A DNA stretch of 64,000 bases. Origin: Saccharopolyspora shandongensis. Its GTDB lineage: Bacteria > Actinomycetota > Actinomycetes > Mycobacteriales > Pseudonocardiaceae. The notes beneath the pieces are model-generated. The model made no database searches. It worked only from the letters and a program-made list of their open reading frames with translations, and was not told the DNA's origin. Positions 45,982 through 53,258 of the stretch are shown in pieces. Position numbers and translations under genes: made by a program. How positions within the stretch are numbered: the first letter of the stretch is position 1; the number at the start of each line of letters is the position of its first letter. The stretch covers positions 37,624-101,623 of the forward strand of contig NZ_FNOK01000035.1 of NCBI RefSeq assembly GCF_900106995.1, given 5' to 3'.

Positions 45982-45987
45982 GAACGA

Positions 45988-46311
45988 CTACTTCCTGCCG
46001 TGCGACTTCACCCCGTCGGTCGCATCGGTGTTGGCGTTGTCGAATACCACGGAGGTGTCGACGACGGCCTCACCATCCGAATCGAGCGACATGCCCAGCA
46101 TGCGAAGGAATTCGAGCCCGTCCTTCTCGCCGGGCTTGTACTTGGACTTGAGCTCCTTGCTGATGTCGTCGCTACCGCCGATCACCAGGTTCACGCACTC
46201 CAGGCTGAGATCGGAGTGGATGGACCGGGCGAGTTCAGCGAGGCGCGAGAGGTCGACACCCCCCTTTCGCAACGCCTCGACATCGGCGGCGAAATCGTCT
46301 CCCTCAGCCAT
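45988..46311 (-). CDS. Small 107-aa T7SS-associated protein directly upstream of the giant gene
   Basis: 107 aa from ATG 46311, which lies inside the end of the YbaB-family gene (8-nt overlap); a longer frame from 46335 exists but lacks support. The stop (45988) is 6 nt before the giant gene's ATG, so the two are probably co-translated. The protein is acidic with one amphipathic helix (FAADVEALRKGGVDLSRLAELARSIHSDL) and an isolated Y-x-x-x-E (YKPGE). I do not recognise a family. Position and size suggest a chaperone or secretion partner of the giant protein, comparable to EspC-type small partners in other ESX loci (inference). Confidence 0.75.
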   Translation of the reverse strand: MAEGDDFAADVEALRKGGVDLSRLAELARSIHSDLSLECVNLVIGGSDDISKELKSKYKPGEKDGLEFLRMLGMSLDSDGEAVVDTSVVFDNANTDATDGVKSHGRK

Positions 46312-46744
46312 GTCCCGCACCGCCCTTCCGCGCATCGGGCAGGGGATCGTCCATCTCGCTCGCCTGGCGCACCGCTTCGTCGAACATGCGGTCCAGGTCG
46401 AAATCGCCGCCCATCACATCGGCGATGTCCGAACCGAACCCGGTCGGCGCGAGCTGGGCGAACATCGCCAGCGCTTTCCCGGCCGCGTCCTCCTGGGCCT
46501 CCCGGACGAGTTCGACGATGCGGTTGGCCAGCTCGGCCGGCGCCAGGCTGCGGTATCGGGTGCCGTCGAACCTCACGGCCGTCAACCGCTGCTGGTGATC
46601 CACCGTGACGGTGATCATCCGGTCCTTGCTGGTGGCCGAGGTGGTTTCCTTCTGGGTCTGCTCCTGGGCATCGCGGATCTTGGCCTGCTGGGCGCGAAGT
46701 TCCGCCATTGCCGCTTCCATCTCGTTGAACAGCGGAGATGACAC
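46304..46744 (-). CDS. YbaB/EbfC DNA-binding family protein of the ESX locus
   Basis: 146 aa, GTG start at 46744 preceded by GGAAGGAG at good spacing. An N-terminal coiled-coil helix (FNEMEAAMAELRAQQAKIRDAQ) is followed by the beta-hairpin core DRMITVTVDHQQRLTAVRFDG and a C-terminal helix, the order of the YbaB/EbfC nucleoid-associated fold. Relatives are commonly encoded inside actinobacterial T7SS operons, where their job is unclear. The C-terminus is extended by an acidic, Asp/Met-rich tail (GGDFDLDRMFDEAVRQASEM). Confidence 0.8.
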   Translation of the reverse strand: MSSPLFNEMEAAMAELRAQQAKIRDAQEQTQKETTSATSKDRMITVTVDHQQRLTAVRFDGTRYRSLAPAELANRIVELVREAQEDAAGKALAMFAQLAPTGFGSDIADVMGGDFDLDRMFDEAVRQASEMDDPLPDARKGGAGHG

Positions 46745-46784
46745 AGCGAGCTCCTTCCCGATCGTCCTCAGTGGATGTTGCCGA

Positions 46785-48926
46785 TCACGCCTGTCCGGAC
46801 GCGGTTGCCTCCTGCGCGGTCTGCTCCTGTTCCGCGGGAGTGCGAGCGGGCTGGCGCGGGGGCCGAACGGGCCCGGTGACGACCTGCTCGTCGAGCTCGT
46901 AGTCGGCTTCGTCGGGGCGGCCGATCACGTCCCGGCAGGCGTCGGTGTCGGTGCCCCACACGTCTTCGTCCTCGGACAGCCAGGTCTGGCGCTCCCTTTC
47001 GCGGTCCCCGTTGCCCTGGCCGCCCATGCCCATGCCGCCCATCATTCCGGGCATGAACGGCATGCCGCCCATGCCGGTGGAGCCGGCACCCATGGGCCCG
47101 TTCATCTGGAGCATGTTCGGCGGCACCGGCGGCAACGCCCCCGGCGTCCCACCGCCGAGTCCGAATCCGAGGCCACCCGTTCCGCTTCCGCCAAAGGGGC
47201 TGGACCCACCGCCGCGCGAGGTGCTGCCGTCACCGAAGCCGGAGGGGGCGAATCCCTCGGGTTTGGTGATCGAATCGAAGTCGGTACCACCCGCGGCCGA
47301 GGATCCGCCGGACCCGATGCCGATGCCCGGGTCGAAGCCGGTGCCGCCCGGGGTTTTGGCCCCGTCCGAGCCGGTGCCGATGCCGTCCAGTGCCGGGAGA
47401 GGCGTCTTGTCGTGGCCCGGCAAGCTGAACTCCGGCGGCGTTTCCTTGTCCTTGTTGCCGCCGCCGGTGCCGGAGTTCCCGCCCGGCAGGCCTGGGGGCA
47501 CGATCGGCGGGGGCGCGATCCCGTCGTTGGCACCGCCGGTGCCGTCTCCGAACTTGCCGCCGCCGTCCCCGCCGCCGGGCCCGTTGGTGGAGGAGTTCGA
47601 GTCGCCGAACGGGTTCTTCCCACCGGAATCGCCGAACGGGTTGTTCGTGCCGGAGTCGCCACTGGGGCCGTCGCCACCGGAATCCCCGAACGGATTGTTC
47701 GTACCGGAATCCCCACCCGGGCCGTTGCCACCGGACTTGCCGAACGGGTCGTTGGTGCCGGAGTCGCCACCGGGGCCGTTACCACCGGAATCGCCACCGG
47801 GGCCGTTGCCACCGGGGTTTCCGGTCGGCGGGGTCGGGTCGGTGCGCGGCGGGGTCGCCTCCGGCATCTCCAGCTTCTGGATCGCCGACCTCGTGTAGTT
47901 GAACTTGTCCTCCAGGGTCTTCATCGCCGTGGAGGCCGCCAGGTCCAGCGTTTTGAGCTCGGCGTCCACGGCGGTGAAGATCGCCCTGTTCATGGCGTTC
48001 CACGGCGCCGCGGTGGTCAGGTCGCCCTGGATGGGCACGTTGTTGACATTGGCGGTGAACTCGGACAGGGATTGTGTGATGTACGAGATCATCTCGTCCG
48101 GGGTCTTGCCGTTCATCTTGTAGGTGCTCTGATCGCCGATGACCAGGCCCTTGTCCTTCGTCAGGAACTCGTAGATCCTGTTCTCGTAGTCGACGATCAT
48201 GTTGTTCGGCAGGTAGAGCGACTTGCTCCAGAAGGCGTTGTAGGCGTTCACGAGACTCGTGATGGTCTGCACGATCGTCTCCCTGAGCTCCTTCAGCGCT
48301 TGGGAGACCGCCACTCCCCGGTCCAGGGTGAGCTGATCGTGCAGGCCTTCCAGCCTGTCGGCGTTCTGGGCCATTCGCCGCTGGATGACCGATGCGGCCT
48401 TCCCGCCGAAGCCGGATTCCGTGGAATCGAGCTTGTTCGCCCAGGACCGGAAGTCCTCCCCCGACTCGCTCAGCCACTGTTCGTAGGACCGGATCAGGGT
48501 CTCCGCTTCCAGCAGCGTCCCCAGGTCGAGCAGCCCGCTCTTCTGCGAGAGCAGGTTGTCGACGACGGCCTTGACCTCCTGAACGCTCTGCTCCCAGGCG
48601 GCCTTGGCGCCGTCGTTGTCGTTGACCTGGTAGTAGATGCGGGCGAACGCCTGGTAGTACAGGTCGACGTTCGGGTCCGCGCGGTTGGAGGCGTTTTCCT
48701 TCAACTCCTTGCCGTCGTTGGACTTGGCGGCCTCCCCGCCCGCGCCCGCCGAGTCGTCCGGAGTGGTGTTGCCGCCGGAGCTGCCGCCGCCGGCGATCTG
48801 GAACCACTGCACGCTGGCAATCTTCGACCGCAGGTCGGTGCCCTTCCCGGTGAGGGCGAACAGCGCCTGGTGGAAGGTCCACTCGCTGGTCGGTCCCGAC
48901 AGATCCGTCTTCTGGTCTTCGGGCAT
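46785..48926 (-). CDS. Long PPE-like/WXG100-associated T7SS substrate with Gly/Pro-rich repeat region
   Basis: 713 aa, ATG at 48926. The N-terminal ~360 residues are helical (WTFHQALFALTGKGTDLRSK; YYQAFARIYYQVNDNDGAKAAW). They are followed by a Gly/Pro/Asp/Asn-rich region with 18-residue repeats (GNGPGGDSGTNNPFGDSG) and a C-terminal Met/Gly patch (MPFMPGMMGGMGMGGQG) ending in RERQTWLSEDEDVWGTD. That helical-then-MGG-then-acidic-W architecture is typical of long PPE-like proteins in non-mycobacterial ESX loci, which are secreted or wall-associated. A Y-x-x-x-E (YELDE) near the C-terminus fits the general T7 signal form. It lies downstream of the small WXG100-like genes and 40 nt upstream of the YbaB-family gene in the same operon. 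Confidence 0.8.
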   Translation of the reverse strand: MPEDQKTDLSGPTSEWTFHQALFALTGKGTDLRSKIASVQWFQIAGGGSSGGNTTPDDSAGAGGEAAKSNDGKELKENASNRADPNVDLYYQAFARIYYQVNDNDGAKAAWEQSVQEVKAVVDNLLSQKSGLLDLGTLLEAETLIRSYEQWLSESGEDFRSWANKLDSTESGFGGKAASVIQRRMAQNADRLEGLHDQLTLDRGVAVSQALKELRETIVQTITSLVNAYNAFWSKSLYLPNNMIVDYENRIYEFLTKDKGLVIGDQSTYKMNGKTPDEMISYITQSLSEFTANVNNVPIQGDLTTAAPWNAMNRAIFTAVDAELKTLDLAASTAMKTLEDKFNYTRSAIQKLEMPEATPPRTDPTPPTGNPGGNGPGGDSGGNGPGGDSGTNDPFGKSGGNGPGGDSGTNNPFGDSGGDGPSGDSGTNNPFGDSGGKNPFGDSNSSTNGPGGGDGGGKFGDGTGGANDGIAPPPIVPPGLPGGNSGTGGGNKDKETPPEFSLPGHDKTPLPALDGIGTGSDGAKTPGGTGFDPGIGIGSGGSSAAGGTDFDSITKPEGFAPSGFGDGSTSRGGGSSPFGGSGTGGLGFGLGGGTPGALPPVPPNMLQMNGPMGAGSTGMGGMPFMPGMMGGMGMGGQGNGDRERERQTWLSEDEDVWGTDTDACRDVIGRPDEADYELDEQVVTGPVRPPRQPARTPAEQEQTAQEATASGQA
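47600..47815 (-). repeat. 54-bp tandem repeats coding Gly/Asn/Pro-rich peptide
   Basis: The unit recurs every 54 bp (for example starts at 47634 and 47688) and encodes 18 residues of the type GGNGPGGDSGTNNPFGDS. Copies differ mainly at third positions and in Asn/Asp, Lys/Asp choices. Length variation between strains is likely. Confidence 0.85.
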
Positions 48927-49040
48927 GGGGCGCCTCCTGCTTCCTCGGCTGTCGCGCCGTCAGATCGGCCGGTGGTTGAAGTGGACGTTGCGGCGGGAAC
49001 CTCGTTCCCGCCGCAACACCCATGGACTGGTCGTCGTCGC

Positions 49041-49442
49041 TCAGGCGGTGGCCGGAGGGGTGCCGCTCCCGCTGCCTCCGGTGCCGAACTCCGGGAACTC
49101 CGCGTTGAACTTCGACGCCTCGTAGCTGGCCAGGTCGTCGGTTTCTTCGAAGACCCGCTGCGCCTTGACGAGCGCCTTGCTGAAGGTGTGCCAATCCTTG
49201 GCGAAGTTCCGGTTCATCTGCTCGCCGGACGCGCCGAGCTCCTTGAGCGAGTTGTTGAAGTTCTGGACCGCGATCCACGATGGATTGCCGACCTTGACCC
49301 GGTTACCCAGCTCCGGGTCCAGCCTGATCCCGCTGGACGCCTTCAGGAACTTCTCGCGCACCTCCACGTCCTTGCCGTCCACGAAGACGTTGAGCTGGCG
49401 GTAGGCGCCGCTGTCGAAGGTTACTGTCGTCTCATCGGCCAT
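49041..49442 (-). CDS. 133-aa T7SS-locus small protein
   Basis: 133 aa from ATG 49442, preceded by AGGAAAGGAAG; the frame extends further upstream, but this start has the only good ribosome site. Content: TVTFDSGAYRQLNVFVDGKDVEVREKF forms an N-terminal beta-like part, PSWIAVQNFNNSLKELG and FSKALVKAQRVFEETDDL form two helices, and the tail is Gly/Ser/Pro-rich. The helix-turn-helix half resembles WXG100-type proteins without the WXG turn. It sits between the WXG100-like pair and the PPE-like gene, so it is probably a co-secreted or structural small protein; exact family not recognised. Confidence 0.75.
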   Translation of the reverse strand: MADETTVTFDSGAYRQLNVFVDGKDVEVREKFLKASSGIRLDPELGNRVKVGNPSWIAVQNFNNSLKELGASGEQMNRNFAKDWHTFSKALVKAQRVFEETDDLASYEASKFNAEFPEFGTGGSGSGTPPATA

Positions 49443-49534
49443 GATCTTCCTTTCCTGGAACGCCGATCCGGCGGACGGTTGCGGCGCGGAGTTCGTCGGT
49501 CGCCGAGCCCCGCACCGCACCGCAGCCGTCCTGA

Positions 49535-49828
49535 TCAGCCGCCGGCGATGACGCGGGCGCCTTGGTTGTCGCCTTCCAGGAACGCGTTCGCGGCGTAGAC
49601 CGACGAGGTCTGGCCGCTGCTCAGCCGGGTGTTCATGTCCGTGTAGGCCGCGTTCCAGGTCTTCTGGCGCTGCTCCCACAGTGGGAGCGCCTTGCCCTGC
49701 GTCGCCGTCTCCATGTTCTTGAGAACGCCGTTGAGGGCGGAGAGGATCGAGCCCATCTGCGAGACCGCGCCGCTGAGCCTGGCGTTGACTTCCTCGTAGG
49801 GGCCGTGTTTCACGCTGAATGAGGTCAT
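49535..49828 (-). CDS. WXG100-family (ESAT-6-like) protein, 97 aa
   Basis: 97 aa, ATG at 49828 with GGAGGAA seven bases upstream. A two-helix hairpin of typical WXG100 length: helix 1 GPYEEVNARLSGAVSQMGSI and helix 2 from KTWNAAYTDMNTRLSSG. The turn has LWEQ in place of W-x-G, so the signature is non-canonical. It lies 35 bp downstream of the other WXG100-like gene; the two probably form the secreted heterodimer of this ESX system. Confidence 0.85.
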   Translation of the reverse strand: MTSFSVKHGPYEEVNARLSGAVSQMGSILSALNGVLKNMETATQGKALPLWEQRQKTWNAAYTDMNTRLSSGQTSSVYAANAFLEGDNQGARVIAGG

Positions 49829-49863
49829 GAGTTCCTCCGTATCGTCGGGATTCGAGGTCGTGA

Positions 49864-50175
49864 CTACATCTGGGTGCCGTTGACCACCTCGTTCGCCTGC
49901 TCCTGGGCCGAACGGCCCACCTTGAGCAGATCGCGCACGCTGCCGTTGAGCGACTCGAGCTGGGCCTGGATCTTGTTGAAGTCGGCCGCCCAGGTGTCGA
50001 ACTTGCCGACCAGGAGCCGCCCGGATTCGGACTGGTTGGCGTCGCCGAGTGCCATGGCCTGCGCCTGCACCTGGGTGTTCACGGTCTTCATGTCCGTCAG
50101 CGACTTGATGGTCGCGTTGATGATCTGGCTCAGCTGAGCCTCGTCCAGGCCGTACTGACCGCCGGGTACCGTCAT
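49864..50175 (-). CDS. WXG100-family (ESAT-6-like) protein, 103 aa
   Basis: 103 aa from ATG 50175 with GAGGAGA upstream; a longer frame to 50409 exists but is Arg/Pro-rich and unsupported. Helix 1 (DEAQLSQIINATIKSLTDMK) and helix 2 (TWAADFNKIQAQLESLNG) form the WXG100 hairpin, with WAA in the place of W-x-G. Expected partner of the 97-aa protein. It is encoded immediately after eccB. Confidence 0.85.
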   Translation of the reverse strand: MTVPGGQYGLDEAQLSQIINATIKSLTDMKTVNTQVQAQAMALGDANQSESGRLLVGKFDTWAADFNKIQAQLESLNGSVRDLLKVGRSAQEQANEVVNGTQM

Positions 50176-50242
50176 CGGTTTCTCCTCGTCATGTGTGGGA
50201 GTTGACTGCCTCTTCGGATGCCGACCGCTGGTCGGCGGCGGA

Positions 50243-51649
50243 TCATGGTGCCGATGGGGCACCACCACCTGCTGCGTTCTCCGGCGATAGCACCGGCCCG
50301 GTCGGCAGCAGCGAGAGCAGCTCCGCCGGGAGCGCAACGGTGTCGGAAACCCGGTAACCGAGCGCGGTCGCCGCTTTCTCGTTCGGCACCGGGAACTTCG
50401 CACCGGCATCGGTCACCAGGTAGAGCCCCATGCCCGGCATTCCGGGTGCGGGCAGCGTGCGGGCGAGCATGCCCGCACCGGGCTTGACCTCGATGGTGTC
50501 GGCGGTGAATTCATCGCGCACCAGCCCTGGACCGCCGACGACGACGCCGTTGTCCACTGTGGCCTTCACCAGCGTCGTCCGGACATCTCCGGCGCCGGGC
50601 TCGGCCAGCGCGCACGGTCCCTGGCCGTCCTCGAACGTCATCAGCGCCGGCGGCTCGTCCGGCAGTTGCGCCATGGTGTTGGGCGACGCGACCGCGGCGA
50701 CGGCGGCCATCGCCGCCGGGGCGAGCTCGCGCGCCTTCCCCCCGGTCGCCGCGGCGGGATTGCCCAGCGCCAAGGCTGCGGCGGTCTGGTTGACCTGCAT
50801 CAGGCCGGAGCCGGTGAGGAGGTAGAAAGCAGACGGGCGGCCCACCACGTCCACCTGGAACACCTGCCCGATCCTGGTCGGCTGGCCGCCGAGCACCGGG
50901 CCGGGCGAGCCCAGCCCCGCGACCGGGACCGGCGCCAGATCCGGGCCTGCGGGGATCGTGTTGATCCAGGAATCCCGGACGGGCAACGCCTTCAGGCCGT
51001 CGTAGCCGAGCACGGGCGCGACCCAGGGCGCGGCCAGCCGCAGCCGCGTGCCCCGCCACACCAGGTATTCGGCGCCGTCGGCCGAACGCACCAGCACGGC
51101 CTCGCCCTCGTCGGCCGAGATCACGTCGGCGGCCCCGCCGACGGTCACCTTCAGGGAAGGGTGCGACGCGCCGGATGCGTCGCGCGTCGACGTCGCGCAC
51201 GTCAGCCAGGAGAGGTCGCGGCCCGGCGTGTTCGCGGGCAGCGCATCCGGTGCGCCAACTATGCCGACCGGGGTGCCGCGCGGCACCCCGGCCAGCGACG
51301 AGCTCGGCGTCCGGGCCACCGTCATCTTCTCGCCCAGCAACAGCTTGGCGGACGCGAAGTTCTGCACCGGGCGCAGGGTTCCGTCGGCCAGGACGTACTG
51401 GCCGCCGGTCTCGTTCTCGACGATCAGCTTGCCCGGCTGGGTCCACGCAGTGGCGCCGCCCGGCTTGAGGATCCCGTACACCGCGAACCCCGCGACTACC
51501 AGGATCGCGACCATCAGCCCGATCACGAATCCCAGCGGCGTCCTGCGCAGCGGCGGGCTGGGCGCGTCCGGTTCTGCGCTGACCAACGCGGAAACCACGC
51601 GCGCGGTCATGAAGGAATGCGCCTGGACCTGATCACTCCGGGAATGCAC
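50243..51649 (-). CDS. eccB: Type VII secretion protein EccB
   Basis: 468 aa, GTG at 51649 after AAGAGG. A short cytoplasmic N-terminus (RSDQVQAHSFMTARVVSALV) and a single membrane segment at about 38-60 (FVIGLMVAILVVAGFAVYGI) are followed by a large extracytoplasmic domain containing GGQYVLADGTLRPVQNFASAKLLLG, a hallmark of EccB. The C-terminus ends in LLPTGPVLSPENAAGG. EccB is a core subunit of the T7SS membrane complex on the outer face of the membrane. It starts 28 bp after the eccD stop, in the same operon. Confidence 0.93.
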   Translation of the reverse strand: MHSRSDQVQAHSFMTARVVSALVSAEPDAPSPPLRRTPLGFVIGLMVAILVVAGFAVYGILKPGGATAWTQPGKLIVENETGGQYVLADGTLRPVQNFASAKLLLGEKMTVARTPSSSLAGVPRGTPVGIVGAPDALPANTPGRDLSWLTCATSTRDASGASHPSLKVTVGGAADVISADEGEAVLVRSADGAEYLVWRGTRLRLAAPWVAPVLGYDGLKALPVRDSWINTIPAGPDLAPVPVAGLGSPGPVLGGQPTRIGQVFQVDVVGRPSAFYLLTGSGLMQVNQTAAALALGNPAAATGGKARELAPAAMAAVAAVASPNTMAQLPDEPPALMTFEDGQGPCALAEPGAGDVRTTLVKATVDNGVVVGGPGLVRDEFTADTIEVKPGAGMLARTLPAPGMPGMGLYLVTDAGAKFPVPNEKAATALGYRVSDTVALPAELLSLLPTGPVLSPENAAGGGAPSAP

Positions 51650-51676
51650 GGGGGCCTCTTTCCTGGCTGTCCGGGA

Positions 51677-53101
51677 TCACGACGACCACGCGGCCCGAAC
51701 CACGTCGTAGAGGCCGAGCGCGGCCAGCACGAGCGGCACGACGAGGATGGCCAGCGTCATGTGGGCCCAGTCGCCGGCGCGGCCCCAGTGCGGCAGCAGC
51801 AGCCGGCCGGGCATCCGCCGGGCCGCCACCAGCAGCAGCCCGGCCACCACGATCAGGCCGTTCATGACGGCGATCCGCCACAGCGGCGGGACGAGCAGGC
51901 ACATCGCGGCGACGACCATCGCCAGCCCGAAGATCCCCGGCACGAGCACGGCGACCCGCTGCCTGGCGCTGGGGAATTCACGGGAATGCAGCAGCAGCAG
52001 GAAGGACGCGACCGTGGCCAGCGTCGGTGACGCCCAGCCGGGCGTCCACGCCAGCACTCCCAGGCAGCCGATCACCACGACGCCGAGACCGCGGCACAGC
52101 TCCGTGACGTTCAGGTCCGCCTGCGCGGTGCGCGCCATGATCTCGCGCCCCGGCTCCGGGTCGATGCCCTCCTGGAACTGCTCGGCGGAGGTGGGCAGCG
52201 GCGGCACCTGCAATCCCGCCAGCCAGACCGATAGTCGCGGCACCCGGGTGCCGAGCAGCAGGGTCACGGCGAGCACGATCGCCGCCGCGCCTCCGACGGT
52301 GAGCACCCCGGTCATCGTCAGCAGCCCCACCGCCGCGGCCAGCACCGCGGCGAGGGCCGCGGCCAGGTATCCGGCGCTGAAGCCGCCGCCCACCGCGAAC
52401 CGGCCCAGGATCGCCGCCGCCGTGCACACCCCCGCCGACGTGAGGCTCGGCGCTGTGAGCAGTCCCGGGGATTCGAACAGCGACCGGCCGAGTGCGGGCA
52501 GCGCCCATCCGGCCTCTGCCGCGAAGGCCACCGCCGCCGCGAGCAGCACGAGCGCGATGGTCCGCTCCCCCAGTGCCCGGGAAGCCAGGACGGCGCCGGC
52601 CAGCAGGACGATGGCGGAGCAGCCGGCGGTGGTCGCAACCCAGCTTCCGGTGCCCACCGTCGGCGTCAGCAGCAACGCCAGAACCAGCACGGTGCCCAGC
52701 AGCCAGGTGAACAGCCGCCTGGTGGACTCCGGCCGCCAGGTGTCCCGGCGGTTGCTGCTGATCCCGGTGGCGACACCGTCGGCCAGGTCGTCGAAATCCG
52801 CCGGCGGGAGCTGATCGTTGCGCGGCCGCAAGTAGAGGATGTCGCCGTCGTAGAGACCGAGCGCGGCAGTGCCGAGGTCTTCCTGCAACGCGGGCTCGCC
52901 GAGGCGCTGCAGGATCCATCCGTCGTGCTCCAGCCCGGCGGTGCCCAGTCCAGAACCGAGGTGCTCCAAGAACGTCGGCAGCAGATCGGCGACCGGGACG
53001 TGCACCGGAACGGCCAATTCCACTCGCGACGTCGGTCCTTGGATCGTCAACCGACACACCTCGCCCGCGGCGAGCGCAGGCTGAGCCGTCGTTCCCGTCA
53101 T
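51677..53101 (-). CDS. eccD: Type VII secretion integral membrane protein EccD
   Basis: 474 aa from ATG 53101; a frame to 53149 exists, but the residues added are unlike EccD. Residues ~1-100 form the ubiquitin-like domain (VCRLTIQGPTSRVELAVPVH ... DGDILYLRP). They are followed by a linker and about 11 hydrophobic helices (for example LFTWLLGTVLVLALLL, VAVLVPGIFGLAMVVAAM, ILVVPLVLAALGLYDVV). EccD forms the membrane pore-vestibule of the T7SS. First gene of the long minus-strand operon. No Shine-Dalgarno at normal spacing; the TATTAG hexamer 6 bp upstream suggests a near-leaderless mRNA (inference). Confidence 0.92.
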   Translation of the reverse strand: MTGTTAQPALAAGEVCRLTIQGPTSRVELAVPVHVPVADLLPTFLEHLGSGLGTAGLEHDGWILQRLGEPALQEDLGTAALGLYDGDILYLRPRNDQLPPADFDDLADGVATGISSNRRDTWRPESTRRLFTWLLGTVLVLALLLTPTVGTGSWVATTAGCSAIVLLAGAVLASRALGERTIALVLLAAAVAFAAEAGWALPALGRSLFESPGLLTAPSLTSAGVCTAAAILGRFAVGGGFSAGYLAAALAAVLAAAVGLLTMTGVLTVGGAAAIVLAVTLLLGTRVPRLSVWLAGLQVPPLPTSAEQFQEGIDPEPGREIMARTAQADLNVTELCRGLGVVVIGCLGVLAWTPGWASPTLATVASFLLLLHSREFPSARQRVAVLVPGIFGLAMVVAAMCLLVPPLWRIAVMNGLIVVAGLLLVAARRMPGRLLLPHWGRAGDWAHMTLAILVVPLVLAALGLYDVVRAAWSS

Positions 53102-53105
53102 ACCC

Positions 53106-53137
53106 CTAATACGGACCGCGCCGCCCGGAGCGTTCAA
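53106..53137 (-). promoter_or_regulatory. Possible promoter of eccD operon
   Basis: Minus-strand TTGAAC (53132-53137) and TATTAG (53106-53111) are separated by 20 bp, longer than the usual 17. The -10-like hexamer ends 4 bp before the ATG, so initiation would fall at the start codon. Confidence 0.3.
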
Positions 53138-53184
53138 CCATTCTTTCACGGACCGCGCCGCCCGGATGGTTCACCGTTCTTCGC
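53111..53184. repeat. Two tandem 37-bp direct repeats in the eccD/eccC divergent promoter region
   Basis: Copies at 53111-53147 and 53148-53184 share an identical first 19 bases (ACGGACCGCGCCGCCCGGA) and a similar GTTCA..C.TTCTT end. They fill most of the 157-bp gap between the divergent genes and could bind a shared regulator, possibly the neighbouring LAL protein. Confidence 0.7.
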
Positions 53185-53258
53185 GGATTCGACTGACCCA
53201 ACCACCATCCCGCAGCCGTATGGAGTACGAGGGCGTAGGTGAGGAAGGACTGATCGCT

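Noticed and set aside
10531..45981. Giant frame considered as several fused or misassembled genes
   Set aside because: No internal stop, frame change or ribosome site pattern was seen at module joints and linkers are continuous; the internal repeats still make misassembly possible, so long-read confirmation would be decisive.
47600..47815. 54-bp repeats considered as an origin or iteron cluster
   Set aside because: They lie in frame inside the PPE-like gene and encode a Gly/Pro repeat; no replication gene is nearby.
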